DNA of 5,136 nt. It comes from an uncultured Nitrososphaerales archaeon (GTDB lineage: Archaea > Thermoproteota > Nitrososphaeria > Nitrososphaerales > JAAOZN01). Below the pieces are notes generated by a model, which saw nothing but the letters and a program-made list of their open reading frames with translations, did not search any database and had not been told where the DNA came from. Both the position numbers and the translations under genes were made by a program. The DNA is taken from positions 1 through 5,136 of the forward strand of contig CALJAQ010000191.1 in the NCBI GenBank assembly GCA_938029515.1. Reading direction: 5' to 3'. This document shows, one piece after another, positions 1 through 5,136 of the stretch. How positions within the stretch are numbered: position 1 is the first letter of the stretch; each line of letters opens with the position of its first letter.

Positions 1-276
1 CCGATATGGTGCGGAGGAGGCAAAGGTGAAGCAGATCTTTTAGCAGAGGCTTACCGCAACTGCTTAGATCTAGCGGCGTTTAGAGGTATTAAGAGCATAG
101 CCTTCCCTTCCATAAGCACAGGTGCCTATGGCTACCCTGTATCTGAGGCTAGCAGAGTTGCGTTAAAGACGGTCAAAGATTTCCTCGAAAAGAAGCAGGT
201 GTTTGATGAGGTTGTGTTTGTGCTGTTCAGCAACGAGGATCTAAAGGTATACGAAGAAGCGGCTATGGGTCTTTAG
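1..276 (+). CDS. Macro-domain protein, C-terminal part (5' end outside window)
   Basis: The open frame from the left edge to the TAG at 274-276 gives 91 residues typical of the second half of a macro domain of the MacroD / archaeal AF1521 type. Visible hallmarks are the opening IWCGGGKGE, an AY..CL..A helix, the strand KSIAFPSISTGAYGYP (residues about 33-48), and a C-terminal helix and strand with DFLEKK and EVVFVLFS. STGAYGYP corresponds to the loop that cradles the diphosphate of ADP-ribose in this family. Known members bind ADP-ribose or remove it: O-acetyl-ADP-ribose deacetylation, hydrolysis of mono-ADP-ribosylated targets, or ADP-ribose-1''-phosphate dephosphorylation. The N-terminal half, with the usual Asn-rich adenosine and catalytic loop, is outside the window, so activity cannot be judged. 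It probably acts in the cytoplasm, as no membrane segment is seen. It runs convergently towards the transporter operon, which argues against a shared function. The family call is firm; the substrate is unknown. Confidence 0.9.
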   Translation, partial: PIWCGGGKGEADLLAEAYRNCLDLAAFRGIKSIAFPSISTGAYGYPVSEASRVALKTVKDFLEKKQVFDEVVFVLFSNEDLKVYEEAAMGL

Positions 277-300
277 CAAGTAGTTGAAGCTACGCTCAGA

Positions 301-1005
301 CTACGCTCCTAGATAGAATGCTCTTATATGCTCCTCACTTGAGAGCGCACTTGGGCTGCCCTCCATTACAACTGCACCGTTCTCTAAAACATACACCCTA
401 TCAACTATCTTTAATGCAGATCGAGCGTCCTGTTCAACCAATAAAGTCGTTATACCTCTTGCTCTAACGGTTTTAATGGCTGAAAGTATTTTACTCTTCA
501 TAATAGGGGATAGACCTAGTAGTGGTTCGTCTAACAGGAGCAGCTGCGGCCTAGCCATGAACGCCCTTCCTATAGCTACCATCTGCTGCTCCCCTCCACT
601 CATAGTGCCAGCCGGCTGGTTAAGCCTCTCTTTAAGTACTGGGAAGATCTGGAAGACGTATTCAAGATCCTCTTTGATACCGTCCTTGTCTCTGCGTAGA
701 TAGGCGCCTAGCTCTAAGTTCTCGAGAACAGTCATATCTGGTGCTAACCTTCTATGCTCCGGGCAGTGAGCTATACCATATTTAGCTATCTTATTAGGTT
801 TCATTCCTGTAAGATCATCGCCGTTAAATATTATTCGCCCTTGAGTGGGTTTGACTAAACCGGATATGCTCTTTAGAAGGGTGGTCTTCCCAGCTCCATT
901 AGGCCCTATTAGAGCAACAAGTTCACCTTTATCAACGTGGAGTGAAACATTCTGTAAGGCTAGTGCCTTACCGTAGTAAACAGTCAAGTCCTCTACTTTA
1001 AGCAA
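301..1005 (-). CDS. livF: Branched-chain amino acid type ABC transporter ATPase LivF
   Basis: Cytoplasmic nucleotide-binding subunit of a HAAT-family importer; with LivG it hydrolyses ATP to drive LivH/LivM. From the chosen start it has 234 residues, the normal LivF length. Motifs are Walker A GPNGAGKTT (34-42), the Q-loop region CPEHRR (81-86), a canonical signature SGGEQQ (136-141), Walker B LLLLDEP (155-161) and the switch segment VEQD (190-193). The switch position has Gln instead of His, a known LivF trait (VEQN in classical members; here Asp follows). The C-terminus YVLENGAVVMEG is also LivF-like. I chose the TTG at 1005-1003, giving MLKVEDLTVYYG, because AGGAG lies 7 nt upstream and homologues start this way. 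A GTG at 1011-1009 has AGGAG only 1 nt away, and a TTG at 1023-1021 (240 residues) has no ribosome binding site. The start lies inside the livG 3' end (8-nt overlap), implying translational coupling. It is the last operon gene. No clear U-rich terminator is seen after it. Confidence 0.95.
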   Translation of the reverse strand: MLKVEDLTVYYGKALALQNVSLHVDKGELVALIGPNGAGKTTLLKSISGLVKPTQGRIIFNGDDLTGMKPNKIAKYGIAHCPEHRRLAPDMTVLENLELGAYLRRDKDGIKEDLEYVFQIFPVLKERLNQPAGTMSGGEQQMVAIGRAFMARPQLLLLDEPLLGLSPIMKSKILSAIKTVRARGITTLLVEQDARSALKIVDRVYVLENGAVVMEGSPSALSSEEHIRAFYLGA

Positions 1006-1729
1006 CCTCACTCTCCTCTCCAAGATATGCTTCTATAACCATCTTATCACGCCTAACTTCTTCAGGCGTACCCTCTTTTATCAAGCGTCCTTCATGTAGT
1101 ACAAGCACCCTCCTTGTTAACTCTAAAAGTGAGCGGACAACATGCTCTATGATTAAAATGGTTAGACCTATGCTATGGAGCACCGTTACCAAATGCATAA
1201 GCCCTTTAATTTCATCCACTCTTAGACCCGCAAAGGGTTCATCTAGCATAAGCAGTTCAGCGCCTGTAGCCACGGCGCGTGCCACTTCAAGCCTCTTCAG
1301 GTGGCCTAGAGGCAGGTTCTTAGCGAGCTGCTCTCTATGCTGAAGTAAACCGGTCATTTGAAGAATTTCATCTAATCTTCGATTACGCTCTGACAGACTA
1401 TCTTTAAAGCCCACGCCGTAGAAGGCTACCCTGATATTTTCTTCTACTGTGAGGTTTCGGAAAGGTCTAACAATCTGCCAGCTCCTAGCCAAACCTTTCT
1501 TAACTAGGTCGTAAGGCTCCATCTTTGTGATATCTTCATCTTTGAAGATTATGCTGCCTGCATCAGGATGATAAACCCCTGAGATGAGGTTAAATAATGT
1601 AGATTTGCCAGCACCGTTGGGGCCTATTATGCCTATAAGCTCACCTTTATCCACATTAAATGAGACACCCTTTATGACCTTTAAGCCGCCGAAGCTCTTG
1701 CTTATATTTCTAACCTCAAGTAGCGGCAT
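998..1729 (-). CDS. livG: Branched-chain amino acid type ABC transporter ATPase LivG
   Basis: This is the second cytoplasmic ATPase of the importer, 243 residues, near the family norm. Motifs in order are Walker A GPNGAGKST (36-44), Q-loop Gln85 in SWQIVRPF (83-90), an atypical signature LPLGHLKRLE (139-148) where LivG proteins usually have L(S/A)YGxQRRLE, Walker B LLMLDEP (159-165) and H-loop IEH (194-196). The sequence RSWQ..RPFRNLTVEENI and the C-terminal EAYLGEE are typical of LivG. After the switch His it reads VVRSLLEL rather than the D-M of E. coli-type LivG, a variant I associate with divergent HAAT ATPases. The ATG at 1729 has GAGGAG 6 nt upstream and begins only 2 nt after the livM stop, so it is probably translationally coupled to livM. 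Its 3' end overlaps livF and carries the livF ribosome binding site. Family assignment is very secure. Confidence 0.95.
   Translation of the reverse strand: MPLLEVRNISKSFGGLKVIKGVSFNVDKGELIGIIGPNGAGKSTLFNLISGVYHPDAGSIIFKDEDITKMEPYDLVKKGLARSWQIVRPFRNLTVEENIRVAFYGVGFKDSLSERNRRLDEILQMTGLLQHREQLAKNLPLGHLKRLEVARAVATGAELLMLDEPFAGLRVDEIKGLMHLVTVLHSIGLTILIIEHVVRSLLELTRRVLVLHEGRLIKEGTPEEVRRDKMVIEAYLGEESEVA
1013..1021 (-). promoter_or_regulatory. livF ribosome binding site that decides the start
   Basis: On the minus strand the purine run GGAGAGGAG lies within the last codons of livG. Its AGGAG core is 7 nt before the TTG at 1005, 1 nt before the GTG at 1011, and downstream of the alternative TTG at 1023. 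Spacing therefore supports the TTG at 1005 as the livF start. This is inference from spacing and homologue length, not proof. Confidence 0.65.
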
Positions 1730-1731
1730 AG

Positions 1732-2691
1732 CTAACTCCTCACTTCTCTAATCAAATAATTTGCAGCCTTAATCGCATACCTTATGATTCCTCCAGGTAA
1801 AAGTAGGAGTATGAGGGTTGCTGTTAGAGCGTATGCAAGTAGCCTAATGTTTTCAGCTACTCTGAAGAAGGAGTCAAGGAAGACTATTAGGTACGCGCCT
1901 AAGGCAGGGCCAATTATAGTAGTTACCCCTCCAACCATACCCATAGTTACGACAAGCGCCGTCGTAGGGATTATTGCCATGGCGTTAGGGTTGACTATGG
2001 TTAGGTATGTGGCGTAGACCGCTCCACCTAAGCCAGCGAAGGCTGAACCAAGCACCAAACAGAGAAGTCTATACTTGTGCACAACTATACCAAGACACTT
2101 GGCTGCAACCTCATCATCTCGAACTGCTCTAAAGATTAGGGAAAACCTACTGTGTTCAGCGGTGTAGTAGAGGAAGATGAGTGATGCAAGCATAGTAGCT
2201 AAGGCGATATAGTAGTTTCCTACGTGATCTGTTGTCAGAGGCGTTATTCCACGTATACCTTCTTCGCCGCCTGTAATGTCTGAATACGCTGTGACTGTTA
2301 AAGTGGCTATCTTAGCTAAACCAGCCATGCCTAGAGCGTAGTAAGCTCCTCGCAGCTTGAAGAAGGGGATGCTTAAACCTAAACCAACTATTGCGGTTAT
2401 TGCAACAGCTGCGATAATAGCAAGAATCGGATGCATCCGTAATGAGCTGTTAAATAGAGCGGTTGAGTACGCTGCGAGCCCAAAGAAGAATGAGTGCCCT
2501 AGACTGAGCTGGTTAGTGTACATAAGTATGTCCCAGCTCATAGCAAATATAGCGTAGATGCTACCTAAAGTAAGGATGTGCAGAAGATAGGGGTCTCTTA
2601 ACGCAGGTGGAACCACCACCATGATAATGATGAGAATCAGCCCTGTGATCTTAAAGCTACTTAAGGTTGCAAGACTCTTTAAGCGCAGCAT
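1732..2691 (-). CDS. livM: Branched-chain amino acid type ABC transporter permease LivM
   Basis: Membrane pore subunit of the HAAT importer, 319 residues. Hydrophobic segments lie at about residues 13-31, 36-58, 62-80, 88-111, 115-136, 160-178, 209-231, 240-272 (long, possibly two passes) and 285-304. Family marks are the motif LSLGHSFFFGLAAY (62-75), the loop TGGEEGIRGI (140-149) equivalent to TGG..G..GI, and the cytoplasmic coupling loop RAVRDDEVAAKCLGI (188-202), the EAA-like contact to the ATPases. A GMVGG..T..GP.LGA segment (251-266) and a C-terminal LLPGGI are also typical. The ATG at 2691 sits 9 nt after the livH stop. The purine stretch GGGGAGGTAGAGGG spans the livH stop codon and supplies the ribosome binding site. 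Together with LivH it forms a heterodimeric channel in the cytoplasmic membrane. No truncation or frameshift is seen. Confidence 0.95.
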   Translation of the reverse strand: MLRLKSLATLSSFKITGLILIIIMVVVPPALRDPYLLHILTLGSIYAIFAMSWDILMYTNQLSLGHSFFFGLAAYSTALFNSSLRMHPILAIIAAVAITAIVGLGLSIPFFKLRGAYYALGMAGLAKIATLTVTAYSDITGGEEGIRGITPLTTDHVGNYYIALATMLASLIFLYYTAEHSRFSLIFRAVRDDEVAAKCLGIVVHKYRLLCLVLGSAFAGLGGAVYATYLTIVNPNAMAIIPTTALVVTMGMVGGVTTIIGPALGAYLIVFLDSFFRVAENIRLLAYALTATLILLLLPGGIIRYAIKAANYLIREVRS

Positions 2692-2700
2692 AGCAACCCT

Positions 2701-3555
2701 CTACCTCCCCAGCAGCCCCTGAGGCCTTACAATTAGGACGATGAGTGTGAGCAAGAAAGCCGCTATCAGACCCCAAGTAGGCGCAATATAATATGAGACG
2801 AAAGCATCCGTGAGCCCAAATATAACACCCATGACCAATGCTCCTGCAACACTACCCAATCCTCCGCTTATAGTTATAAAGAAGGACAGTATGAAGGGAA
2901 GCCAACCCATGGCTGGGTAGAGTGTGAAGAGTGGCGCAGCCAAGACCGCAGAACCAGCGGTAAGAGCAGTGCCTAGACCGAAGGTCAACACGTAAATAAA
3001 GGTGACATCTATCCCTAGAAGCTGCGCAGCTTCGCCGTCTTGAGTAGTCATGCGAATAGCCTTCCCCAACCTACTTCTTCTAATAAACTGGCTCAGTAAA
3101 GCGACTAAGATAATAGAGAGTATGGCTGCGGTGATCCGCTGATTACTCATCACAACTCCTCCACTTTCAAATACACCAGTAACAAGAGGTTGAAGATTCT
3201 TATAATCAGGTCCGATGGTTATGCGTATAATCTGCTCGAAGACTATAGCCAGCAGAAATGTTAAAATGAGAACATTTGCATGCAGACTTAGTATTGGGTG
3301 TATAGTCAACCTATACACCACCACACCAATTACACCCACACATATTATTGCTAACATCATCGCTAAAGGCACACTTAAACCAATCATTTGAAAAAGGTAG
3401 CAGAGGTATGCTCCAAGCAGATAGAAGCCGCCGTGTGCGCTATTCGCTATCCCAACTACGCTGAAGATTAGGCTTAACCCAATAGCCATAAGTCCATATA
3501 TAGCGCCTATGGTGAGGCCGTTCAAAACTACTTGAAGTGGTACTTCAACCAACAC
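2701..3555 (-). CDS. livH: Branched-chain amino acid type ABC transporter permease LivH
   Basis: The other membrane subunit of the importer, 284 residues, close to the usual 285-310. Diagnostic stretches are LNGLTIGAIYGLMAIGLSLIF (11-31), NSAHGGFYLLGAY (38-50), corresponding to the N.AHG.F.M.GAY hallmark, the coupling loop SRLGKAIRMTTQDGEAAQLLGID (161-183), SGGLGSVAGALVMG (230-243) and the C-terminal VRPQGLLGR. Roughly eight hydrophobic segments are visible. The start is non-AUG: GTG at 3555-3553, with GGTGA only 3 nt upstream. The next codon, TTG at 3552, has a 6-nt spacing and could be the true start, changing the protein by one residue. It is separated from livK by 35 nt that contain a hairpin masking this ribosome binding site, and is followed 9 nt later by livM. 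Family call secure; exact start uncertain by one codon. Confidence 0.95.
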   Translation of the reverse strand: MLVEVPLQVVLNGLTIGAIYGLMAIGLSLIFSVVGIANSAHGGFYLLGAYLCYLFQMIGLSVPLAMMLAIICVGVIGVVVYRLTIHPILSLHANVLILTFLLAIVFEQIIRITIGPDYKNLQPLVTGVFESGGVVMSNQRITAAILSIILVALLSQFIRRSRLGKAIRMTTQDGEAAQLLGIDVTFIYVLTFGLGTALTAGSAVLAAPLFTLYPAMGWLPFILSFFITISGGLGSVAGALVMGVIFGLTDAFVSYYIAPTWGLIAAFLLTLIVLIVRPQGLLGR

Positions 3556-3558
3556 CTT

Positions 3559-3578
3559 TCACCAAAAAATTGTGGTGA
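3559..3578 (-). promoter_or_regulatory. Hairpin and U6 tract covering the livH ribosome binding site
   Basis: In the livK-livH gap, TCACCA (3559-3564) and TGGTGA (3573-3578) form a perfect 6-bp inverted repeat with an 8-nt loop. In the mRNA the 3' arm contains the livH GGUGA ribosome binding site, so the stem would hide it. The loop and 3' arm contain six consecutive U residues (complement of A at 3564-3569), about 21 nt after the livK stop; U tracts promote termination in archaea. Either effect would lower permease expression relative to the binding protein. Pairing is seen in the sequence; the function is inferred. A 6-bp stem can occur by chance. Confidence 0.4.
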
Positions 3579-3590
3579 GGGCTGAATAGC

Positions 3591-4826
3591 CTACCCATAC
3601 GGCCACTCGTAAGCCCTCTGTTTAATGTTCGTAGGCCAGACGACATACCCTTCGCCGTTGACCCACTGAGCTATAGCACCTTGCAGATAACCAGGCTTCC
3701 ATACTGTGTCATGTGATTTATCAAAGGCATATCTGCCGCAGGCGCCTACGTAATCAGTCTTCTCAAGCGCCTCAACTAATTTATCTGGATCTATAGAGTT
3801 TGCCCTCTTAATCGCATCTACAGCTATATATACTGTGTCGTAGGTTCTTATGTCCTCGTAGTTAGTCGAGGAGTAGCCGAAGCGCTTCTCGAAGTTTTCG
3901 TAAAACTTTAGCGTCTTTGGTGTTATAGGCACCTTCCAAGCAGCTACCCCAAACGCTACATAGTTACTTGCCTCACCTAGCTGCCTAGCCGTATCCTGTG
4001 AGCCGAGAGCCCCGCCCAAGAAGTATAGTGGGGCATTTACCTTCGCTTCATAATACTGTTTAGCAAAGATCGGGCCGTCACCACCAACTTGGCAAGAAAC
4101 TACAGCATCTGGTTTCGCCTCCTTTACCCTCTGAAGATAAGTTGTGAAGTCAGTAGCGGTTCTAGGAGGATAGTCAACGCCAACGATCGCCACACCTTTA
4201 CTCTCAAGTAGGGGTTTAGCTATCGCGTACAGATCTCTTGGAAACTTGGCATCAGCGCTCATAAAGAAGAGCCTCTTAGCACCAACAACCTCAGTCACAA
4301 ATGAAACAGCAAGCAATGCTACTTGAGTGTTATTCCAGCGTGTGCCGAACACATATTTGTAATTTTGATACTCTGTAAGCACAGGTGTGGTTATCTCTGT
4401 TGCTGTAGAAACTGAAACCAAGAAAGGCACTTTATATTGAGGGATCTTAGGTAATATGGCCAGTGTGACGCCGCTTGAAAAGGTTCCCATAAGTACGTGA
4501 ACCTTATCGTCAAGTATGAGCTTCAGCGCTGCACTAAGCCCTGTTTCAGGATCCCCTGCCGTATCTCTTGTTATAAGAATAACCTTTCTACCCAAGACGC
4601 CACCTGCTTCGTTTATTTCATCTACAGCCATCTGCGCCGCGTCTTGCATCGCTTTCCCTGTTTTCGCAAAAGCTCCTGTTAGAGGTGTAAGTAGACCAAG
4701 CTTTATATTTTCAGGAGCAGTTGGGGTTGGTGTTAATGCTAGGTATGCAGCTATGCCTGCGACAACGATCACAATGACGATCACAGCAGCGGCAACAACC
4801 TTCGATATGGCTATGCTCTTAGGCAT
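3591..4826 (-). CDS. livK: Branched-chain amino acid type ABC transporter solute-binding protein LivK-like
   Basis: Extracellular ligand-binding protein of the HAAT importer (periplasmic-binding-protein type I fold), 411 residues. An N-terminal hydrophobic helix (about 9-31) with Lys3 and Lys9 before it, then a linker rich in Thr and Pro (32-38), is the archaeal style of membrane anchoring; there is no lipobox Cys. The mature fold begins IKLGLLTPLTGAFAKTGKAM (41-60), followed by AVDEINEAGGVLGRKV (67-82), TFSSGVTLAILP (115-126) and SVSTATEIT (138-146) at the ligand cleft. DFTTYLQRVKEAKPDAVV (226-243) and TYDTVYIAVDAI (328-339) complete the family pattern. The segment FLGGALGSQD (269-278) aligns with FVGPEGVGNK of E. 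coli Leu/Ile/Val-binding protein, and the amino-group-binding Glu appears to be Ala. The ligand may therefore not be leucine, isoleucine or valine; other HAAT ligands include urea, amides and aromatic acids. First gene of the operon. The ATG at 4826 has no ribosome binding site, fitting a leaderless mRNA. Confidence 0.93.
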   Translation of the reverse strand: MPKSIAISKVVAAAVIVIVIVVAGIAAYLALTPTPTAPENIKLGLLTPLTGAFAKTGKAMQDAAQMAVDEINEAGGVLGRKVILITRDTAGDPETGLSAALKLILDDKVHVLMGTFSSGVTLAILPKIPQYKVPFLVSVSTATEITTPVLTEYQNYKYVFGTRWNNTQVALLAVSFVTEVVGAKRLFFMSADAKFPRDLYAIAKPLLESKGVAIVGVDYPPRTATDFTTYLQRVKEAKPDAVVSCQVGGDGPIFAKQYYEAKVNAPLYFLGGALGSQDTARQLGEASNYVAFGVAAWKVPITPKTLKFYENFEKRFGYSSTNYEDIRTYDTVYIAVDAIKRANSIDPDKLVEALEKTDYVGACGRYAFDKSHDTVWKPGYLQGAIAQWVNGEGYVVWPTNIKQRAYEWPYG

Positions 4827-4831
4827 ATCGA
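4802..4831 (-). promoter_or_regulatory. 8-bp perfect dyad over the livK start codon (possible operator or mRNA hairpin)
   Basis: TCGATATG (4802-4809) and CATATCGA (4824-4831) are exact inverted complements separated by 14 bp, with half-site centres 22 bp apart, about two helical turns. The right arm contains the livK start codon (CAT at 4824-4826) and ends where transcription is predicted to begin. It could bind a dimeric regulator such as an Lrp/AsnC-family protein (inference), or in RNA fold the first bases including AUG into a stem. An 8-bp dyad with spacing up to about 20 bp is expected about once or twice by chance in 5 kb, so only the position makes it notable. Confidence 0.35.
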
Positions 4832-4852
4832 TAACGAGAGGGCAAAACTTGC

Positions 4853-4860
4853 TTAAATAT
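4853..4860 (-). promoter_or_regulatory. Archaeal TATA box of the liv operon promoter
   Basis: On the minus strand the sequence reads ATATTTAA, close to the archaeal TATA-box consensus. Counting 26-27 bp from its centre puts the transcription start near 4829-4832, only 3-6 nt before the livK ATG. Together with the lack of a ribosome binding site this predicts a leaderless or nearly leaderless transcript. The upstream bases GCAACA are only a partial match to a TFB-recognition element. No other promoter-like sequence was seen in the short gaps inside the operon, so all five genes probably depend on this one. Confidence 0.65.
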
Positions 4861-4871
4861 GTTGCTGCTTT

Positions 4872-4914
4872 CTAGAAGGATACCGTTAAGATAAGGTTTG
4901 AGTTCCTTGTCTAG
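4872..4914. repeat. Imperfect inverted repeat in the intergenic region
   Basis: CTAGAAGGA (4872-4880) and TCCTTGTCTAG (4904-4914) pair over 9 bp, with a TG bulge in the right arm and a 23-nt loop. It lies upstream of the livK TATA box and between the two divergent genes. It might be an operator or part of an insertion-sequence end, but nothing else supports either idea. The rest of the 4861-4940 stretch holds no coding region I can recognise. Confidence 0.25.
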
Positions 4915-4942
4915 GGATTTTGCTTGATGAGCTGAACAACCT

Positions 4943-4958
4943 TGAGAGGCTACTCTCA
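4943..4958 (+). repeat. Perfect 6-bp hairpin just upstream of the transposase start
   Basis: TGAGAG (4943-4948) and CTCTCA (4953-4958) form a perfect stem with loop GCTA, ending 10 nt before the ATG at 4969. An alternative outer pairing of CTTGA (4941-4945) with TCAAG (4964-4968) would also be possible. If transcription starts upstream, it could limit translation of the transposase, as leader hairpins do in several insertion sequences, or be part of the element end. Function is inferred only. Confidence 0.3.
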
Positions 4959-4968
4959 CCTGATCAAG

Positions 4969-5136
4969 ATGGGGGCTTATGAGCTGCTACTCAATGCCGT
5001 TCGTAGCAAGAATATCTTTCAACGTAATAAATTACCTTTGGAGAGGAAGGTTCTTGCCTGCCTGCTCTACATGGCTGGGCTCTCCTATCGAGCCATGACC
5101 TTCAGGACAGGTTTGATAGAGGCAAGCCACGTAGCT
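4969..5136 (+). CDS. Probable DDE-type transposase, N-terminal part (3' end outside window)
   Basis: An open frame from ATG 4969 runs off the right edge, giving 56 residues. The segment LPLERKVLACLLYMAGLSYRAMTF (23-46), followed by a second helix ending in EASHVA, looks like the N-terminal helix-turn-helix of archaeal transposases, which often read LxLAGLSLRxVxxxL...SHxxVxxWV before the DDE catalytic domain (IS6/IS240-like and related families). The catalytic part is not in the window, so the family is uncertain and completeness cannot be judged. An in-frame TGA at 4933-4935 blocks the frame upstream; TTG 4942 is an alternative start but has no ribosome binding site. ATG 4969 has TGATC 3 nt before it, a weak partial match to the archaeal 16S 3' end. 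It is divergent from livK and likely unrelated to transport. Confidence 0.55.
   Translation, partial: MGAYELLLNAVRSKNIFQRNKLPLERKVLACLLYMAGLSYRAMTFRTGLIEASHVA

Larger units (their letters stand above)
4915..5136 (+). mobile_element. Probable left part of an insertion sequence, boundary unresolved
   Basis: The transposase-like reading frame at the right edge implies an insertion sequence extending out of the window. The left boundary is only a guess, placed after the intergenic dyad: terminal inverted repeats and a target duplication cannot be recognised without the other end. The livK TATA box at 4853-4860 is intact, so the element has not broken the operon promoter core. Confidence 0.3.

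Noticed and set aside
280..308. Short hairpin (GTAG..CTAC, 280-293) and 8-bp direct repeat CTACGCTC (290-297, 301-308) between the macro gene and livF, considered as terminator or attachment site
   Set aside because: The stem is only 4 bp, there is no U tract on either strand, and the repeat is short and partly inside the livF stop region; chance is enough.
476..703. 75-residue + strand frame antisense to livF; likewise 1149-1343 antisense to livG
   Set aside because: Shadow frames of conserved ATPase motifs; Ser/Leu-rich translations with no family resemblance.
1..1005. Idea that the macro-domain protein and the transporter form one ADP-ribose-linked system
   Set aside because: The genes are convergent, so not co-transcribed, and nothing in the sequences links them beyond adjacency.
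1784..2557. + strand frames 1784-2017 and 2357-2557 antisense to livM
   Set aside because: Opposite-strand shadows of a membrane protein gene; no ribosome binding site or family features.
4516..4875. 119-residue open frame on the + strand (and 61-residue frame 4497-4682)
   Set aside because: Both lie antisense to the well-supported livK coding sequence, have low-complexity Ala/Ser/Thr-rich translations and no recognisable motif.
1..5136. Search for CRISPR arrays, tRNA/rRNA genes and riboswitches
   Set aside because: No regularly spaced repeats, no tRNA-like cloverleaf and no rRNA-like stretch were seen; the only region of over 100 bp without a gene (4827-4968) is accounted for by promoter and small dyads.

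Overview
This window looks like chromosomal DNA from an archaeon. The lineage cannot be fixed from 5 kb, but a TACK-type thermophile or relative (Bathyarchaeia, Caldarchaeia or Thermoproteia) is a reasonable guess. The evidence is an archaeal TATA box placed so that the first gene of the operon would be almost leaderless, GGTGA and GAGG type ribosome binding sites, frequent AGA/AGG arginine codons, and a solute-binding protein anchored by an N-terminal membrane helix with a Thr/Pro linker instead of a bacterial lipobox cysteine.

Layout: positions 1-276 (+) hold the C-terminal 91 residues of a macro-domain protein (ADP-ribose or O-acetyl-ADP-ribose binding), whose start lies outside the window. 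After a 24-nt convergent gap, positions 301-4826 (-) carry a complete five-gene branched-chain amino acid type (HAAT/Liv) ABC transporter operon. It is transcribed right to left in the order solute-binding protein (livK), permease (livH), permease (livM), ATPase (livG), ATPase (livF). Positions 4827-4968 are an intergenic region with the livK promoter and a few small dyads. From 4969 to the right edge (+) there is the N-terminal part of a probable DDE-type transposase of an insertion sequence, cut by the window end.

The five Liv proteins form one import machine. LivK captures a small ligand outside the membrane, LivH and LivM form the translocation pore, and LivG and LivF drive it with ATP. 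The last four genes are tightly packed: 9 nt between livH and livM, 2 nt between livM and livG, and an overlap of livF with livG. Only livK to livH has a real gap (35 nt). That gap holds a U6 tract and a small hairpin that would cover the livH ribosome binding site, which fits the usual need for more binding protein than permease.

No clearly novel system is visible. The points most worth a second look are regulatory: an 8-bp perfect dyad over the livK start codon just at the predicted transcription start, and the livH ribosome-binding-site hairpin. Two protein-level points are a binding protein that seems to lack the glutamate used by classical LivK/LivJ to hold the amino group of the ligand, and the concentration of non-consensus ATPase residues in one of the two LivG/LivF nucleotide sites.
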